From NCBI RefSeq assembly GCF_950023065.1, contig NC_088679.1, positions 434,001 to 498,000 of the forward strand: a stretch of DNA of 64,000 nucleotides. The letters are read 5' to 3'. Below are positions 12,753-24,100 of this stretch, piece after piece. Both the position numbers and the translations under genes were made by a program. The notes below the pieces were generated by a model that saw only the letters and a program-made list of their open reading frames with translations, was not told the DNA's origin and did no database searches. This DNA is from Planococcus citri. Lineage: Eukaryota; Arthropoda; Insecta; Hemiptera; Pseudococcidae. The first letter of the stretch is position 1, and each line of letters opens with the position of its first letter.

Positions 12753-13293
12753 ATTGTGACGCGACCAGCGATACCATATACCATATGTCGGCAAAAATTT
12801 TTTTCGTTTTATTGTGGTTTCTGGTAGTGTTTTTCTTCCTCTTTTCAATGGTGCAAACAGATTTTCAAAATATTAAAATCTGACAAATTTGCAAAATTTC
12901 AAAGTTGCGTATTTTTTGAAATTCAAAAACCAAAATTCTGAGAAAAACGTTTTTGAAAGTTTGGGTTATTTTTGTAACATTTTTAAAAACCAGTGAACAG
13001 TATTTTTTTTTTTTTTTTTTTTTGATTTTCTTCATCTTTTAATGGTTTTACATCATAATTTTTTTTTTTTTTGACATTTTTTTATGAAAAGCACTTTTGC
13101 AAAACCGGTTTTTCACCACTAAAACGACGTGTTTGAGATTGGTGGGTACACCCATTCCAAAGTATAGGCTTCATAGTATATGAATCGACAAAAAAATTTT
13201 TTTTGATATTTTCTGACTTTTTCCATGAAAACGCGATTATCTCAAAAAAAAGTTTTCCGACTTATGGTATGGTATCGCTGGTCGCGTCACAAT
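12753..13293. mobile_element. Inverted-repeat DNA element with ends ATTGTGACGCGACCAGCG, TA-flanked, 541 bp
   Basis: The left end ATTGTGACGCGACCAGCGAT continues for about 40 bases and is matched by its complement at the right end, with about three changes. TA dinucleotides flank both ends (12751-12752 and 13294-13295). The body is AT-rich with long T-runs near 13003-13023 and 13062-13075. It has no transposase frame, so it is a non-autonomous TA-inserting element. The octamer is missing inside it, in contrast to the flanks. Confidence 0.8.
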
Positions 13294-14494
13294 TAATTTT
13301 CAACATGTAACGAGGGTGTACTTTACTATACCTACTCGTTGGAAAGGCTTCGTGCAGTTTACTGTCTGCCATAACATTTTGGAGAAGACTGGGGAATTTA
13401 TGAAAAAAGGCGAGTCGAAAGACATATTTTTTTTCGCCCGATAGATCTTCACAGATAGACTCGAACGAGTTTCTTTACTTGAAACTTTGCATCGAGGAAA
13501 AGCACGATGAAGAAAAGATGCGAGGTACCGAGATACGAGTACATCTACGTACTACGTAACGTACGATTATAAAGCAAAGCAACTAGCGAGTACGCAAAAT
13601 ATAAAATTAGCCACCTCAGCCTGAACCCTTTTCACGCAAAGGCAGATACGTGCATGTACTCGTATAATGCAGAATAGCGAACACCGACATCGACACGCGT
13701 AATGTCACTTACATACGTTTACGTACGAGTACGTATTACGTATTACGTATTACGTATTACGTACAAATAGTGCGCTACACGTGCGTGAATTTGCTCGCAG
13801 TCGCACACCGTTCGTTATGCAAATCGCGTATTCACGCAATACTTAGTCTATTCGAAATAATGCGACGACGAGTCGAGTACATTGTATTGTATAGTGTATA
13901 CATACGAGTAGGTATATTACACAAAAGCCGCAAAAGTTGGCTTCACACGGCAGTCAGCGCAGACGAGGGCGAGGGCGAGGGCGAGGGTGAAGGCGAAGGC
14001 GAAACTCTTTCGCGATTTAATTCGTTTGTGAAACAGGCGAACAGCCCAACACTGAACACTGAACAGTGAACAGGTACGTAGCAATTTTCAGCCGCCTGCG
14101 GTCATGGGCGCGGGTGCGGGCGCGGACGACGGGAATTGGCTCGACTAGGTATATTAAGAGTACGAGTACGAGTACGAGTATTATGCCGCCGTGCTGCGCC
14201 GCGCCGCGCCGCAAACGTTATTACACGGAAAATGGCGAAAAATTCCGCTTAAAAACGGCTCCATACCGCGTGTTTCATAATACTCGACTCGTAATGTAGG
14301 TAAAGGTAAAGGTATTATGTAAACGAGTAAACGTATCTGGCATATTTCCTCGCATACAGCTGCTCCGTATATACGTAGTTCACATACGAGTACATATTAC
14401 ATAATATGCCGAATGAAAAGTACCTACCTCTAGGTCTAGGTAGCTACATAACTACGAGTATACTCGTAGGTACTAGATATGTACACTAGTGGTT
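13294..14494. other. Gene-free DNA with octamers and short arrays
   Basis: Nothing coding is supported. It contains TTACGTA heptamers near 13735-13762, GAGGGC/GAAGGC hexamers near 13965-13998, a TACGAG array near 14160-14178 and a GCCGC array near 14198-14212. Confidence 0.55.
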
Positions 14495-14655
14495 CAGGGT
14501 GGGCAGAAATATCGTGAACCCCTAAAAAAGTTTTCTGCCAAAATACATAATATGTATTTCGATTGATCACAGCGAATGATACGAATAATAATGATAGCGC
14601 ACGATTGGTCGTTAGACTGATGTGAGGTGATACTCGTAACATTCCACCAATGGCG
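14495..14655. mobile_element. Degenerate 5' remnant of the CAGGGTG element family
   Basis: It begins CAGGGTGGGCAGAAATATCG and follows the full copies at 17901 and 44613 through the CCCCTAAAAAAGTTTTCTGC block, the AATGATAGCGCA block and ACATTCCACCAAT, then diverges. The right terminal repeat is missing. Where the full copies read TACGAGTACGAGTA, this one reads TACGAATA, so either the octamer expanded in the others or it was lost here. Confidence 0.7.
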
Positions 14656-15718
14656 ATGCGACGCGACGCGACGGATTCCAATCATATTTTCTACGATAAT
14701 ACATATGTACGAGTATGTATTTGTATTTCAACACTCGCATTCGCCGCAGAATGTAAAATTTTACCGAAACCTTAATCGCTACTCGCTATACTCGCTAACC
14801 GGCGCGGCGCGGCGACTGCAGTCATTGGAAACATAGTACGTACATAGGTACATCACATACGTAGGCTACTCGTATAAGGCTTTGGCGAATGCCAACTTGG
14901 CGAGTTTATCTAAATTCGTCAAATACGTAATATCCTCGAGTCGAGAATGAAGGGGGCAGCCGAGCAAGGAGGGGTGTGAACTGTGGAGGAGAGATTCCGA
15001 TTCGTAACTCGTTCGTAATCAAACGCGGAAAAATTCGAGTAAGTACACCGCTTCAAATGGCATTTTCCCGTATTACGCGAGTCGCGCCGCGCCGCGCCGT
15101 GTTAGAAATGTACAAGTACGAGATGTTAATAGATTTGCATAACCAGTTCGCCGTAAATACGAGTACGCATTAACACGCGATACGCGATACGCGAGACGCG
15201 AGACGCCGATCTGCTCCACATCAACGACTCGAAACCAAAACAAATAAAGTCCTCTCATTAGTCCCGTTCTCTTCTCTCTCTCTTTTTTTTTCAATTACCT
15301 ACGAATATTTTTACGTTTATTTTTTTGACGGGGGGAGGAGGAGGGTTGTTGGTTTTTTGTCGCGTAAGTACTAAGTACCTATTTCGCGAGTTTCTATTCG
15401 ACGGTCTCGCGTGAAATAAACACTTGCGGTGATTGGGTGGAGCCTGGAGCGAGGGTTCCGACAATTTCAATTGCTCAAAATTCAACTTTCAAGCTAAAAA
15501 CGCAAAAAGGTAAATTTCATATAGAATACATAGTTTCCACGGAGAGAGAAAAGAGCCGCTCAATTTGTTCTTTGTGGAATACTCGTAGAGCGGATACATA
15601 TCAACTCTCCTCGAAACAAATTTCACAATTTCGATTTCATTAGTAGGTACGTATTTGTATCTGCCTACTTTCATTTGAGCTGCTGCAGCTAAAAATCGAG
15701 TTGTAGCTTATCCTCGAC

Positions 15719-15756
<38 letters not shown>

Positions 15757-16668
15757 CCGTTCGAGGGTTTATCCGCATTTGATCCGATTTCCACGCGAGC
15801 TCTCGAGTGTGTTTTTTTTGACCAACATTCTCCACTTACTTACTTACGCGTAGCCTTATAAAATAATTACCTATCATACCTATGTATGAAAAATATATGT
15901 TACCTTCTCGTAATAAAAAAAACGCACTCGAGGTGTCTGTCTGCCTAGACGTCACGACTCGATTTTTAGGCGTCCGGGTTAATTGCCGCGATAGCGATAC
16001 GATACCTAATATGGTGAAGTTGTAAAATTTTGGAGAGATCAAAAATCGCGCCGCGCTGGAGGTTGCAGAATGGCTTACAGAAATAATTATCAAATTCGGG
16101 TTCGGTAGGTTGGTTTTGGACGAGGAACGCCATTCGCGCTAATTTCAAATACGTAGGTATTACTCGTACTTATACGCGAACGGAAAAGTTTTGATTTTTT
16201 GAATTATTTTTTTTTAAAAAGTAGCCGACATACTCGAATTTGCGAGTATAATACCTATTCTATGTAGTATATTATGTAGATGTACGTTGTAATACGTACT
16301 ATGTACAAAAAAAGGCACTCGAGATGCCCGTTTGGAATTAAACAGGTTGAAAGAAAGCCGCGACTCGATTTTTAGCAGCCCGCATTGATTTCCACGCCTG
16401 CGGGCCAAAAATGGTCTAGTTTTTTTTCTAGGGGTTTGGTAATACGTATGTAGTTTCAGGACTGATTTTCGTCGCACCGATACTTTTCTTCTTTTTATAA
16501 AAAGGCACAAATCGTCGGAAATACGAGTCGATTTTAATTTCCAAAAAATTCGCTAAAAATCGAAAAATCAATTTCTGCAAGTGAAATTTTCGTTATGGTG
16601 GTTTCAGAACACGCTCTTCAGATTTCTCTGTTATTTGTACAATTGATCGAATGTTACGAACGTGTAAT
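14656..16668. other. Gene-free DNA with a dispersed repeat family
   Basis: No gene is supported. GCAGCTAAAAATCGAGTTG near 15686 faces inverted CGACTCGATTTTTAG copies near 15955 and 16367. The last two each follow a GCACTCGAGRTG phrase. The same TAAAAATCGAGTTG block recurs near 41,670. This may be a decayed inverted-repeat element or several overlapping ones. A triplet array (ACG)n occupies 15718-15757. Confidence 0.45.
15718..15757. repeat. (ACG)n triplet array
   Basis: About twelve ACG/GAC triplets in tandem, with GCGACGG variants at the left edge. It could read as poly-Asp or poly-Arg in an open frame, but no surrounding gene is seen. Confidence 0.9.
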
Positions 16669-16805
16669 CAACGTGATAAAATGCGTAGAGTTATGTTGTT
16701 TCATGAAAAACTGGTAACAAAATCTTCATTTTCGGCCGCCAGATGGCGCGCTTTGACATCGCAAATTTCATGAAACAACATAACTCCGTGCATTTTATCA
16801 CGTTG
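16669..16805. mobile_element. Short inverted-repeat element, 137 bp
   Basis: A left arm starting CAACGTGATAAAATGC and running to TTTCATGAAA (about 40 bases) is matched by its complement at about 16767-16805 with two or three changes. The roughly 60-base centre contains GCCGCCAGATGGCGCG. The size and structure fit a miniature inverted-repeat element. No clear target duplication was identified. Confidence 0.6.
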
Positions 16806-17511
16806 TTTCGCGTTGTTTACAAAAAAGTTTTTTGGAGTTATGTAGTTTCTTAATTAAGGGGTTCAATTACACCTACCGATACCGATTTCAATATTTGTAT
16901 TTGCCAGTTGGTATACAGTATACACGACTACACGTACTCGTATACGAGTAGCGTAGCTCAAAGAAAGGCCATTGTCGATGGGTTTCTGTGAATTTTACTA
17001 CGAAATGCCCACAAAATACAATTTTGACGAGATAAAAATTGAAATTACAGCATATCTTCTTTACAAGATAAGAAGCAGAAATGCAGAAATGGGGGAAAAT
17101 CGTACTCGTAGTAACGGATGTCTTCGGTGTAAGTACGAGTGCCAGTGCCTATGTTGTGATTTCAGCTCTGGTTTGTAAAAGTTTTGACAAAGTATCCTCG
17201 TATATACATACCTATGTACTAAGGTACGTACGAGTGGATAGAACGGTTAGGAGTAACTCCAAACACTGGTGTCTATGTGCTCGCAGATCGGTAGGTATGT
17301 ACATTGTACATATTATGTATAGCTAAAGCTAGGTACTACATATACTCGTAGGTATGGTAGTTGGGTTTCCCATGTCGCTACCTCGATCTTATGTAGTTTA
17401 CATACTCGTATTATCGTACCATTACCTATGCTCGTATTGCTCGTGCATACGAATTTATGTCTATTTATAACGTCTTGGCGAGAGCAAACCTGTGTGTGGC
17501 GTCGTGTCGCA

Positions 17512-17542
17512 GTCGCGGTCGCGGTCGCGGTCGCGGTCGCGA
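17512..17542. repeat. (GGTCGC)n hexanucleotide array
   Basis: Five tandem units of GGTCGC. No surrounding gene is supported. Confidence 0.9.
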
Positions 17543-17900
17543 TGCTTTGATTGTCAAGTCAACTTCATTAATGTACTTATACAAAACGTCGAATATGAAT
17601 GTGTTTGCGACATGTCGTATTGACGAGTAACTAACTAGCTTCGGTGTTAAAGACATTACGCGGCCCATTATTATCGCAGTTTCATTAGCATAACGAAACA
17701 TTTTCTACTCGTAGCATTAGATTACGAGTACCTATACCTCTATACCTCTATACCTATACATATACATATACCTCGTACATTGTACTACCTACGCGAGTAG
17801 CCGAGTACAGATTGCAGAACACGAATGTAGGTATTGTAGGTATAGAGGTATAATATACGAGTACATACGTACGTATTACGAGTATCTACATTTCCACCTA

Positions 17901-18152
17901 CAGGGTGCCCAGAAATATCGAGCACCCCTGAAAAAGTTTTCGACTAAAATACTTTGGTTGGTCGCAGTGAATGATACGAGTACGAGTAATAATGATAGCG
18001 CATGATTGGCTGTTGGACTGTTGGACTGCAGAGATAACATTCCACCAATCATACGCAATTACGCATCTATTAAACCGTTCACGTTGCCAACCTACGCGTA
18101 TATTTTTAATGAAAAACTTTCTTCGGGGTGCTCGATATTTCTGGGCACCCTG
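17901..18152. mobile_element. CAGGGTG-family MITE, full copy 1 (252 bp)
   Basis: Perfect ends CAGGGTGCCCAGAAATATCG occur on the left and, inverted, on the right; the terminal repeats extend to about 40 bases. TA flanks both sides (17899-17900 and 18153-18154), indicating Tc1/mariner-type target use. It contains TACGAGTACGAGTA internally at about 17974-17988. The short open frame inside it is repeated in the other copies and is part of the element rather than a host gene. No transposase is encoded. Confidence 0.9.
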
Positions 18153-21100
18153 TATTTGAGAGTAGGTATACTCTTGACATGCATGTGTATTGTGTATTGT
18201 GTAATGTGTAACGTGCAATGTGTATGTATACACGTATGTAGATGTACTCGTACTACTACGACTACGTAGTTCGACAACTAAGCGGTTGGGCTTGGGGAGT
18301 TGAGCAGTCAGCTCTGCACGATATGTACGAGTATGATCCCCTACGACCTACGTATGTTTAATGTTAACGTATATACGTAAATGTACGCCGTGCCCCATGC
18401 CTCATGCCCCATAATGTCAGGATACAAATACTCGTACCTACGTACATAATGTAGCTACGTCTACGGATCGCAGCATCGGTTTGATAAACGTGATAGTACG
18501 TATTTGTAGTAGATACGCATACGCATACGCATACGCATCCGCGCTATATGGACTACGCGATTGCCCAAATTTGAATTACGATGCGAATACAAAGCGTATG
18601 GAAAAAAGGCGTAAGTACGCACTGGCACTTATTCGCCTCGGATTCGACCGAACTAGGTAGCGACAGCGTGACGATATAGCCTACACGCGTAATAGGTATG
18701 CGAAAATAATTACGCGCTCGTCAACTCGTGACTCATTTTCAAACAGGCAAATACGGCTTGTCAGCATTTAAGCGTTACGTCATAATCCATCTTTTTCCTT
18801 CGTCAGCGTGACGTGACGTGACGTGACGTCAACAGATAAAAAAGGCTCGGCTGTCTTTCTGTCTTTCAGTTTCATTACGAGTAAGGTACCTACTACCTAT
18901 ACCTATATACCTAAGCTGCATTTTCCTCGAGTCGCTCGATTCCTGCCCGTATTTCCTATCTACGTTTCGCAGTTGACGTTCAACTCTTTCTACCCAATGG
19001 CCAATTTCCATACAACCTACCTTAGCAATCAGTAATTACGTAAGTACATCGTCATCTACGAGCGAAGACCGATTGACCAATGGTCCGAGAACTTCTTTTC
19101 AACAAGGTACTCATTGCTAAAAAACACACACACACAAAATGAGCGCGAATTTTTAATTTTTTGAAAATTCTCAATTATGTAACCGCTCACGAACAGCGGC
19201 GTAGCCAAGTGAGCGGAGGTGACTGGAGCCATCAACCCCCCCCCCCCCCCCAATAGCATTGCAGCATTGTATAGTGTAGGCGTAGGCCTATACTCGTAGG
19301 ATACTGTGACCGACCAGACACGGGAAAAATCACGGATAGAAAGTGAAGACTTTTTCACGCTTGAAAACTTTCATCGCATATTTTTTGCGATGTACGAGGT
19401 GATAGGTTTAGGTACGTCTATGTACAATATGTACATACGTACTCGTATCATCACATCGAACCGGTTAAGCTTTCCAAAATGTTACCCTAGCTGACACGAA
19501 CAAAAATAGGCTACTTACTCGCACTTCTTATTGTTATTGAAACCATCGAGTTTGACAGATGAGATCGAGCAAGGTAATTACAAAAAATATGTAATACTCG
19601 TAATGTACAATATTACAGTAGGTACATTACATAGACATACTAAGTAAGTAGGTAAGCAGTAGGCACACGTATATTAAACAAGATTGTGAGAGCTTTGTTC
19701 GTGAGTCGTAGGTCGCGGTCGTGGGGCTGCACGCTGCAGGCTGGAGCGAAATTTGCGAGCAACGTCACACTGTTGGTTTTCGGGTTTAGCGGCGCGACGC
19801 GCGACAGCGATAGTGCTTAAAAAGCTATCGTCATCGTCATCGTATCGTTCCATTATTCAAAAATTCAATTACTCGTACCCCGTCGACTAGATACTAGGTA
19901 TAGTGGGTACGAGTATGGCGATGGCGTGGCGTGGCGTGGCGTTTTGAAAATGGTAAAGTATTACGCCGCCGTCGTAGCGGAGCGGAGCGGCCAACTCGCA
20001 CACACTTTACCTCACTTTACCTGTACATACGACTTACGAGTACATTATACGAGTACACAGTACAGGGTACACGTAGGCAAAGGTATCTACGCGTACGCTC
20101 GAAACGAGAAAAAAAATCAAAAGGAAAAAAAGAAAAGCGAATGAGAGTGAGAGTGAGAGTGAGAGTGAGAGGGACACTACTCGCGTATCTCGGCAGGCAG
20201 AAAAGACTTTTAGCCAAACACATTCCATTACCAATACAAAAGCCGCGTCTTCATCGCATATCGCATAATGGTACATTTCGTCAGTGTGCACTGTGCGGCC
20301 CACCCAGAGTGAAATTTTCTTCAATATACGAGTAGGGAGTAGGTAGGTAGGTACTAGGCTCGACTCGTATGAGACGCTGAAAACGTGCCGGCTTTTCACG
20401 CATTCTTTCTTCTCTAACAAAATTCGAATTCTATAGGACGAAACGCCGAAATGCCGAAATGCCGAAATGCCGAAATACATAAATAAGCAGTAGGTAGGTA
20501 CTAGGTAGTAGGTAGCTATAGGTAGAGGTACTTACATCGATGCTACGTACTCGTACGTCTACGCACACGCACCTTCTCGCTTCCAGTGTACTAGTAGCAT
20601 CGCATCTAACCTACCTAGCTAAATAGCTAAATAGGTAGGTACATACATTAGTACTTATTTAAAGAGCTAAACACTCTACTCAGTACTGCGTTGTGTTTAT
20701 AAACCAACAGCCTACCCCTCGTGTCCTACCTTCGCCATCGCCATCGCCATCGCCATCGCCATGTACCTACACTGTAAACTGTACGGTGTACAGCCATACG
20801 AACGCGGTGCACATCTTTTTTTACCAAGTAGGTATAGCTAAGCAAATTAAATTTCTCTCTGTTACGTCAGTAACGCTAAAAAGTTGCGAATAACGCGCAC
20901 GATATCGGAAAAAAGGTTCCAAAAATGCGAAATTCCGCGTGAAAAATCTAGCCACACTGACCGAGAGTTTTGCACCTGAAAAGCGGACCCCAAAAAAGCT
21001 GCAAAATTGAAAATTAAAAAAAAAATACGTTTTCAAAAACTGCAGCTGTAAAGGCATCGAATTCATTTTTGTAGGGTTACTGACTACTGGTAATCAATCT

Positions 21101-24100
21101 CAAACATCGCAGTGGGTCTTAAAGAGGAGGCACGTAAGCAGAAATTTCCAAAATAGACAATTGATACCATCGAAATCAAATTACCTAACGGATACGAACG
21201 AAAATCTACCTATTTGAAATTTGAAAATGCCAATAATATTTGCGATGACTGATGACTGATGACGATGCGCGATGTTGATACTCGTATAGCGATCTGAAAA
21301 TTCAGTCACCAGAAGATCTACTCGTATGTACTTTGCCCGGCTGATTCGCCAACTCACTAGGTATTGATATACGAGTACGAGTATCAAACAGGAAACAGCT
21401 ACGAGTATGTACAATTGTACAATTTACGCGAGTACGTGCTCTTTTTCATCTGGATCACTGTGCAGCGGCATCGGCATCGGCATCGTCATCGTCGTGTAGG
21501 CAGAGGCACTATAGGCGTTGTAATGATTCGTACCGAACCAACCGATATGATGTAAGTACATACGAGTACTCGTACAAATACGAGTAATACGTAAAAACCC
21601 ATCAAAACTACATACCTACTCTACCCAGTACCCGGTACCCGGCCATAAAATAGATTAGAGTGTTGATAAAAATTGAAATACCAACAGTGCGGAATTCGAG
21701 CCAAAAAAAAAAAAAAAGAAAGAGGAGGAAAAAAACCATTATCGAGTTTAATAACCATGAAATTAGAAAATACTCGTCGTACACGAGTAGACGAAGCGCT
21801 ACCTCGAGTGTACTCTGGCACTGGCACTGGCGTATGTGTGTAGGTAATAGGTATACGAGGTACTAGGTACGCGTAATTGCGCAATTGATTTCCAACTATA
21901 AACGTTGACTAATAGACACAAGTACGAGTACGAGTAGGGTAGGCACAGTGAATTGCGAATTTTTCTGTCGCATTACCAGCTCATTTGCCGCCAGTGCCAC
22001 GCACACTGACCAGCAACGTGCCAGGTGCCATGCCATGCCATGCCATGCCATGCCATGCCATGCCATGCCATGCCAGTAGTAAAGGAATGCAAATTATACG
22101 ATTTACGTACAATTACACACACGAGTACGTACCTATTATTACTCGCACATACGAGTACTTGTGTCAACCCAACTGACAAGGCTGGCGAATGAAGGGAGTG
22201 AGCAGTGAGCAGTGAGCACCATTCTCTTTCCGCATGAATCGATAAAGATATACGAGTAAAACATATGTAGATGAACAAAAATTGGCGTTTTGTTTACTTT
22301 TCAAGCGAATTTACAACAAAAATTTGTACTGTACGCCGCGTCGCGTCTGTGGCTTTAGGATTGAGAAAATCCTTGGCCTACTCGTAGCTACGAGTAAAGT
22401 AATCCAGACTAGGGTACCTTTATACCTTTAAGCCCGTGATAATTCGTCAAGCTTTCCGAAAAGTATGTACTTGTACAAATTACTCACTCGCAGTCGCATA
22501 CGCGAGTATCTCAGCCGAGGTGGCAGTTTGGCCAACTACCTGTACCTATAGTACCTACACGGACACGCACGTGTGTAATTGCAACATTTTCAATTCAACG
22601 TAAACTCGTTATACACCGTACACCGTACACCGCGTACACGCCATCTTTGCCCAAATACGCTCGTTCGCGTTTGCGTTCGCATTCGCAAGCGGTAAACTTG
22701 CAAACAGACATATAGCAGAGCGCCGCGAAGGAAATGTAAGAAACGAGTAAAAGCGGCGCGGCGCGGCAATAAAAGGAAATTTTTCGCAATTTAAATAAAA
22801 CGAATACGAGTAGGAATAGCGACCATTAAAAAAACACGGAAGAAATGCCAAAAATTTGAGAAATTCTAAGAAATCGGCCGCCGCTGCGCCGCGCCGCGCC
22901 GCGTCCCTTGAAACGGAAAAGAGCAGTAGGTACCTTACCTACCTACTCGTGTTTTCATTTTTACTCGGTCAGTGCGGACGGTTTTTTAATATCGCAATTT
23001 CGCGTAGCGAATGTTTAATTATTGTAAAAATTCTTCGCCATTAAATTCTCGTAATACGACGACGAGTAAGTACGACGCCGCGGCCGCGGTCGCGGTCGCG
23101 CCGCGCAACGCTATTTACAATATGAAAGGCTCAATTTAAACTACTTAGCATTTGCCGTTAGCTACTCGTAAATTCGCGCGTACCATATTCAGCCCGTGTG
23201 CTCGACCATTTTAATAACTTTTGTAACAAGAAGAATAATGAAATTCTAATTAAGCTTCGTCGCCGTCGCCGTCGCCGTCGTCGTCGTGGCCGTACATATT
23301 TTAGCTGCTTACAAATTTTTCATAAGCGCATTTTTCGCGTAACGCCTTTTCGACGTTTACATTTTTCCAATTAAAAACGTATTGTTGGTCGTTGTCGTTC
23401 ACGTTCGAGATGGCGCAAGATGAAAATACGCGACGCGCCTCCGCCTCCGCCACCGTCTTCGCCTTCGCCTTCGCCTACGGTGCTTAAAGTTACGAGTAGG
23501 TACTATACTATCTAAATCTCCTTAGTTGACGCGACCGCCAGCAACCAGCATCGTCGTAGTGATTAAAAAAAACAACAACAACAAAAAACAAAATAAAACA
23601 AAATGCGATGGCTCTACTGTGGCTTTTGACGAAAGCCACCACGGAAAATGGAGAAAGTTAATTTCGAGTTAGAAGCGTTTCAAAAAATAAATAAATAAAT
23701 AAATTTGAGACCGCAGCCTCGAGACCCGAGAAAAGCTTCCCCGAACCGACGAATCAACTACGATGACGTTTATCGTTCACACATACTTATTACGTATTAA
23801 GTAGCGTACTTGGCGAGTTCAAATGCTCTTTTGATCTACTCGTACAAATACAAATTATAATTACTGCCGATCGAAACTTCGGATAAGTACAATTTGTACA
23901 TAGGTAGGTACAGGTACGTACATTCATTTTCGATGAAAATGTGACCCGAAAATTCAAAATGAGCTCCAAAAGACTAGATGCAAAATTGACAACTTTCAAA
24001 AAATACAATACGCGTATATGTAGCTACAGCTACATACCCTGTATTAAATCGGAGGTCTTCAAAGCGCGCAATTTCTTGTTAGATTACAAATTGACTTCAA

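Noticed and set aside
17876..18058. Minus-strand frame repeated at 44.3-44.8 and, in part, at 14.4-14.7 kb
   Set aside because: The similarity between copies is explained by the CAGGGTG MITE; it is not a conserved gene.
19190..19250. GCGGCGTAGCCAA considered as a second hAT end
   Set aside because: Only a short match to the CAGTGGCGTAGCCAGG end, with no matching opposite end or target duplication.
20034..20480. 148-codon minus-strand open frame
   Set aside because: It contains Ser-Leu repeats from GAGAGT units and no recognisable family.
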